From assembly GCA_950295325.1 (NCBI GenBank), contig OX485805.1:55204758-55268757 (forward strand): 64,000 nucleotides of DNA. Direction: 5' to 3'. The notes below the pieces were generated by a model. That model saw only the letters and a program-made list of their open reading frames with translations. It had not been told where the DNA came from and made no database searches. The DNA is from Polytrichum commune (taxonomy: Eukaryota > Streptophyta > Polytrichopsida > Polytrichales > Polytrichaceae). This document shows positions 60,720-64,000 of this stretch, piece after piece (the stretch's first letter is position 1; every line of letters begins with the position of its first letter). The translations under genes were made by a program, and so were the position numbers.

Positions 60720-63639
60720 CAGCAGCATCGTCCCTACTTCCAACTTTTTTTTCTTCTTCTTTTTGCAGGTCGGAATCGGGAGGAGAGAATCGCCGAGAAT
60801 GAAGGCACTTCCTGTGGCTGGGGAGCAAAACCTGTAGATGGGTCGATGTGCGACGGTGGAGGTGTACTAGCAGACATTGTTACAACGAAGGCGAGGTTAG
60901 TGACAGGCAGGAAGCGCGTACTGGGACACCCACCTGTCGCATGTGCAGGGGGGCCAGTTGGGAAAGTGCACATTTAGCAAGCATTGGAGAGAACAAAATT
61001 TGGCAATCTTGCTTCACTCAATATGCTTTAGTGCTTTGCTATTTAAGCGGCATGTGATGATTAGCAGCGCGGATTTAGAACTTGGACAATATTAAACTAC
61101 TGTCCGCGTGGCGACAACTCTGCTTGTCTGCCTGTCGCAGGAGCACCGTCCTTCGGACCAGCGTCCTGCGTAAGCTTTGCTGATGATGGATCATGGATGT
61201 ATGTGCAATTTAGCTTGCCATATCCACACTTATTTAAAAGGGCCACTGCACATACGAGACTGAAGGCCCGTGACCATTGCATTCTAAGGGCCCGTTCACA
61301 TGGGGTCCCAACGCCCACTTATGGAGGCAAGTCCTAACATGGAGGCAAAGTCCCAACTTTGGAGCCTCAAGAAACCATCAAAATAGGGGTCGATTATCAT
61401 TAAAGTCGGATCTTGATGATTCCATGTACAAATGTTCACATGACTTGTGTGGGGAGTTGGGTCTAGCTTTTGCTCAACCCAACTCTCAACACGAGTCCTA
61501 AGCCTCATCTCCGAAAAGTGTTGCTATGTAGGCATCTATGTCATACTTGGGACTTAAGATTTGGGATCATGTGTGAAGTGGTAAGTCCCAACTTCCATAC
61601 TCTCAACGACTGAGATTACACGGATTGACCTTGAGTGACTTGGGACCCGTGGGAACCAGGCCCTGAGATCTCTCATTGGTTGCAAAAGGTTGAGACCGTC
61701 CTAAGGGCCCAAAGAAATTAGTATGGATGAATAGTCTACATGGATTCCTACATGGCAAACTATGGATAATGTTTCATGGTTTGCCAGAATTTGTGTCAAG
61801 CCCACTTTCAAGGGGTAGGGTTGGCGCAAATTTCAGCATACCATTTCAGTGGTATGGCCTTTGGATGAGAATCAAGGGCCTTCACAAGTACATGGTCACG
61901 GCCCTTGGGCTTGTGTGTGAAGTGGCCTTAATGTCATGCCCACACTAGGGCCAATTGTTGCTCCTTGGTAGCAAGAGGAGTCCCTTTCGAATAGGAAAAT
62001 TTGTCTTTTTTTGAAATTATTGCTATCAATAAGGGATTTTTGTTTTACTCAAAGTAACCTCATTGAATCTAATGTACTAGACTTTGGCCCATTCACTTCA
62101 CTAAATACAAGGTAGAAACTCCTATCCATATGGAAACTTTCCTAGTGTTGTGGGGGGCCAATCGTTGGTCCTAGTGTGAGCATGTTTTAATTTACTACCG
62201 AAGTAATAAAGTATAGTAATTGTATTTTATACTACAGTTGCTATATGGATCAATTAACAAAAATAGGAATTTTTTTTTGTGATTTGATATTTGACCCTAG
62301 GTAATTCACATGGGTAACAAGGCAACCTACTCGTGAAGGCAACCTAAATGCATGTCATAATGTTGAAGTGAGCATATTTGCATAGGGGAACACCTTGAGG
62401 GGAGTGCTTAATGAAATTTAAGGGCACTTGTGTGGAGTTGGGAACTTGAGAGCACATGCCCTTGAATTCCATAATGCACGATGCCAAAGGGCATTCCACT
62501 ACATAAAAACCATATATGGTGGGCATTATGTGGGCCACAATGCACTCATAGGAAATGTGTGAATTCTCTCAAATAACGGACACATTTCTAAGGACATTTA
62601 AAAGTCACAAGTCTTTATGATTGCAAATATGTCAATGTCAATTTTTTAAGTTTTTTTCTTTTTCTTTGAGTCAAATGATAATAAAATTACACTAATAAAA
62701 TACATCAGTGACCCCAAGCTGGGTTTGGGAGAGGGGCACAGAGAAGGCGCCCACACAACGACTCACTAGACCATATATACACACTAGTTTGAAACCTTGG
62801 AAAACTACACTAAATGAGATAGTTAATGTCATATGGTATTTAATGTCACTATGGTAACTTTCGGATGACACTTCTCATAAACAAGTCTTAAAGCACTGTC
62901 ATGGATGATGGATGAGTTCATCCATTGGCCAACCTCTACCTTCTCTTGTCCGCAACTTTTGACAAAATATTGTCATGGATGATTGAAATTTGGATGAAAA
63001 ATCACTTCGAAAGTGACAATAATTGCAACACTATAAATCTATAATCCCCCAAAACCATGACAAGGAATGACAAATAATGTTGGGTACATATTTAGTGTTG
63101 GTGACACTATACCAGGGTTTGAAATTAGTATTGAGCAAGAGAATTAGAATTGGTGACACTAAATATCATATTTAGTGAACTAAAAATCCGTAACCATAAG
63201 CCAAAGACACTTGCCTCGATGACAAGAAGCCCACAAGTTCCGCACAACATGGTTGTGAGGCATGAAAGAGATTTGATTTGATTTATTTTGTCCTTAAACT
63301 TCTACAAGAAGTTGTTGTTGTTAAGACAAAAGTGAGTGCTACAGAATGATTGAATGACTGCATAGAATGGGGGCGAGAGGGAATTCCATACTATTGTACC
63401 TCTTTTGTCATCTAACAAAAACGTCCTCAAGTAGCATGTAGGTCAGAGGTCGCCTTGTAAAGAGCATTTGACACCGGAATTAGCTTCAAAGACCCTGGAT
63501 TAGTCTGTAGGCTGCTGGACACATGAATAGGTTGGGTTTCAATCCCTTTGTTGTGGCTTTGTGAGGATTTAAGGTCTGTGGATGTTATTTGGTTTATTTT
63601 TCATGTTCTCCAACTTCTACATATTAAATTTACACAAAA
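60720..63639. other. Intergenic, no gene seen
   Basis: Short frames only, no domain, RNA gene or clear repeat recognised. Confidence 0.5.
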
Positions 63640-63870
63640 AATATATTAAAAAATCGTGTTGCATTAACAAATCTACGATGAAACATATACAAAAACTAGA
63701 TTGAAAATCCAACCTCCCTTGATTTAGTTATGGTTATTGGAAGTGTATGTTTGTTGATTTCTTAACTGGATACGTTGGTCCTCCCAATTGTGTTCACTAT
63801 TGAGTGTAGAGTAGTTATTTATATTTGAAGATGTAATCCAATCTCTTGTAAACATGTGTCTGTACGATGT
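63640..63870 (+). repeat. Dispersed repeat, partner of 43640-43900
   Basis: Matches the reverse complement of 43640-43900 over about 230 bp with small gaps. Non-coding. Confidence 0.6.
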
Positions 63871-64000
63871 TTGCTCTTTGATCCTCACCGAACCACATAC
63901 CAATCAAATATAAGGGTCCGATTAGGAAAACAAGCTACTTAAGACCCATCCGCCTTATTAGAAGAGACATGCCCATGGTGCTAGAGTAAAGATGACAACT

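Overview
The window is nuclear DNA of a land plant. It has GT-AG introns, a plastid-type glutathione reductase, an FHA2-like transcription factor, two HMA-domain proteins of the HIPP class, and dense nested transposons. The protein flavour and the odd retroelements suggest a non-seed plant (bryophyte, lycophyte or fern), but that is inference and the species cannot be fixed from this sequence.

Bases 1-42,441 are almost entirely mobile DNA. Locus A (1-15,610) has two genes that diverge from a ~440-bp intergenic region. On the minus strand is an open, multi-exon gene for a protein with a ParB/sulfiredoxin-like D-G-N-H-R-R box. Two of its introns are filled by a ~295/474-bp satellite whose units carry a 20-bp near-palindrome. 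On the plus strand is a Mutator-like (MULE) transposase gene with a C-terminal SWIM zinc finger, broken by stops and by a 2.84-kb solo-LTR-like insertion. Locus B (37,020-40,772, minus strand) holds decayed paralogues of both genes. The two loci suggest a two-gene transposon, transposase plus ParB-like partner.

Between the loci (15,610 to ~36,990) lies one LINE on the minus strand, truncated at its 3' end. It has a long ORF1, a region with two 2A-like N-P-G-P or H-P-G-P boxes, an APE endonuclease and part of a reverse transcriptase. Four elements with clear target-site duplications (TSDs) sit in it: a 1.4-kb non-autonomous hAT loaded with a G-quadruplex-prone minisatellite, two copies of a 4.1-kb TG...CA element carrying a ~690-codon ORF, and a 0.97-kb solo LTR. 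A further 1.8-kb element sits inside the second 4.1-kb copy.

Bases 42,442-64,000 are the host-gene part. They hold glutathione reductase (11 exons, 44,435-50,722, plus), an HMA gene (53,949-55,236, minus), an FHA gene (57,940-58,761, plus, single exon) and a second HMA gene (59,504-60,514, minus). The two HMA genes are paralogues sharing exon structure, promoter boxes and 3' flanks. A local tandem duplication between FHA and the second HMA gene carries relic tails of both. The ends of the window (60,720-64,000) and 55,460-57,650 show no gene.
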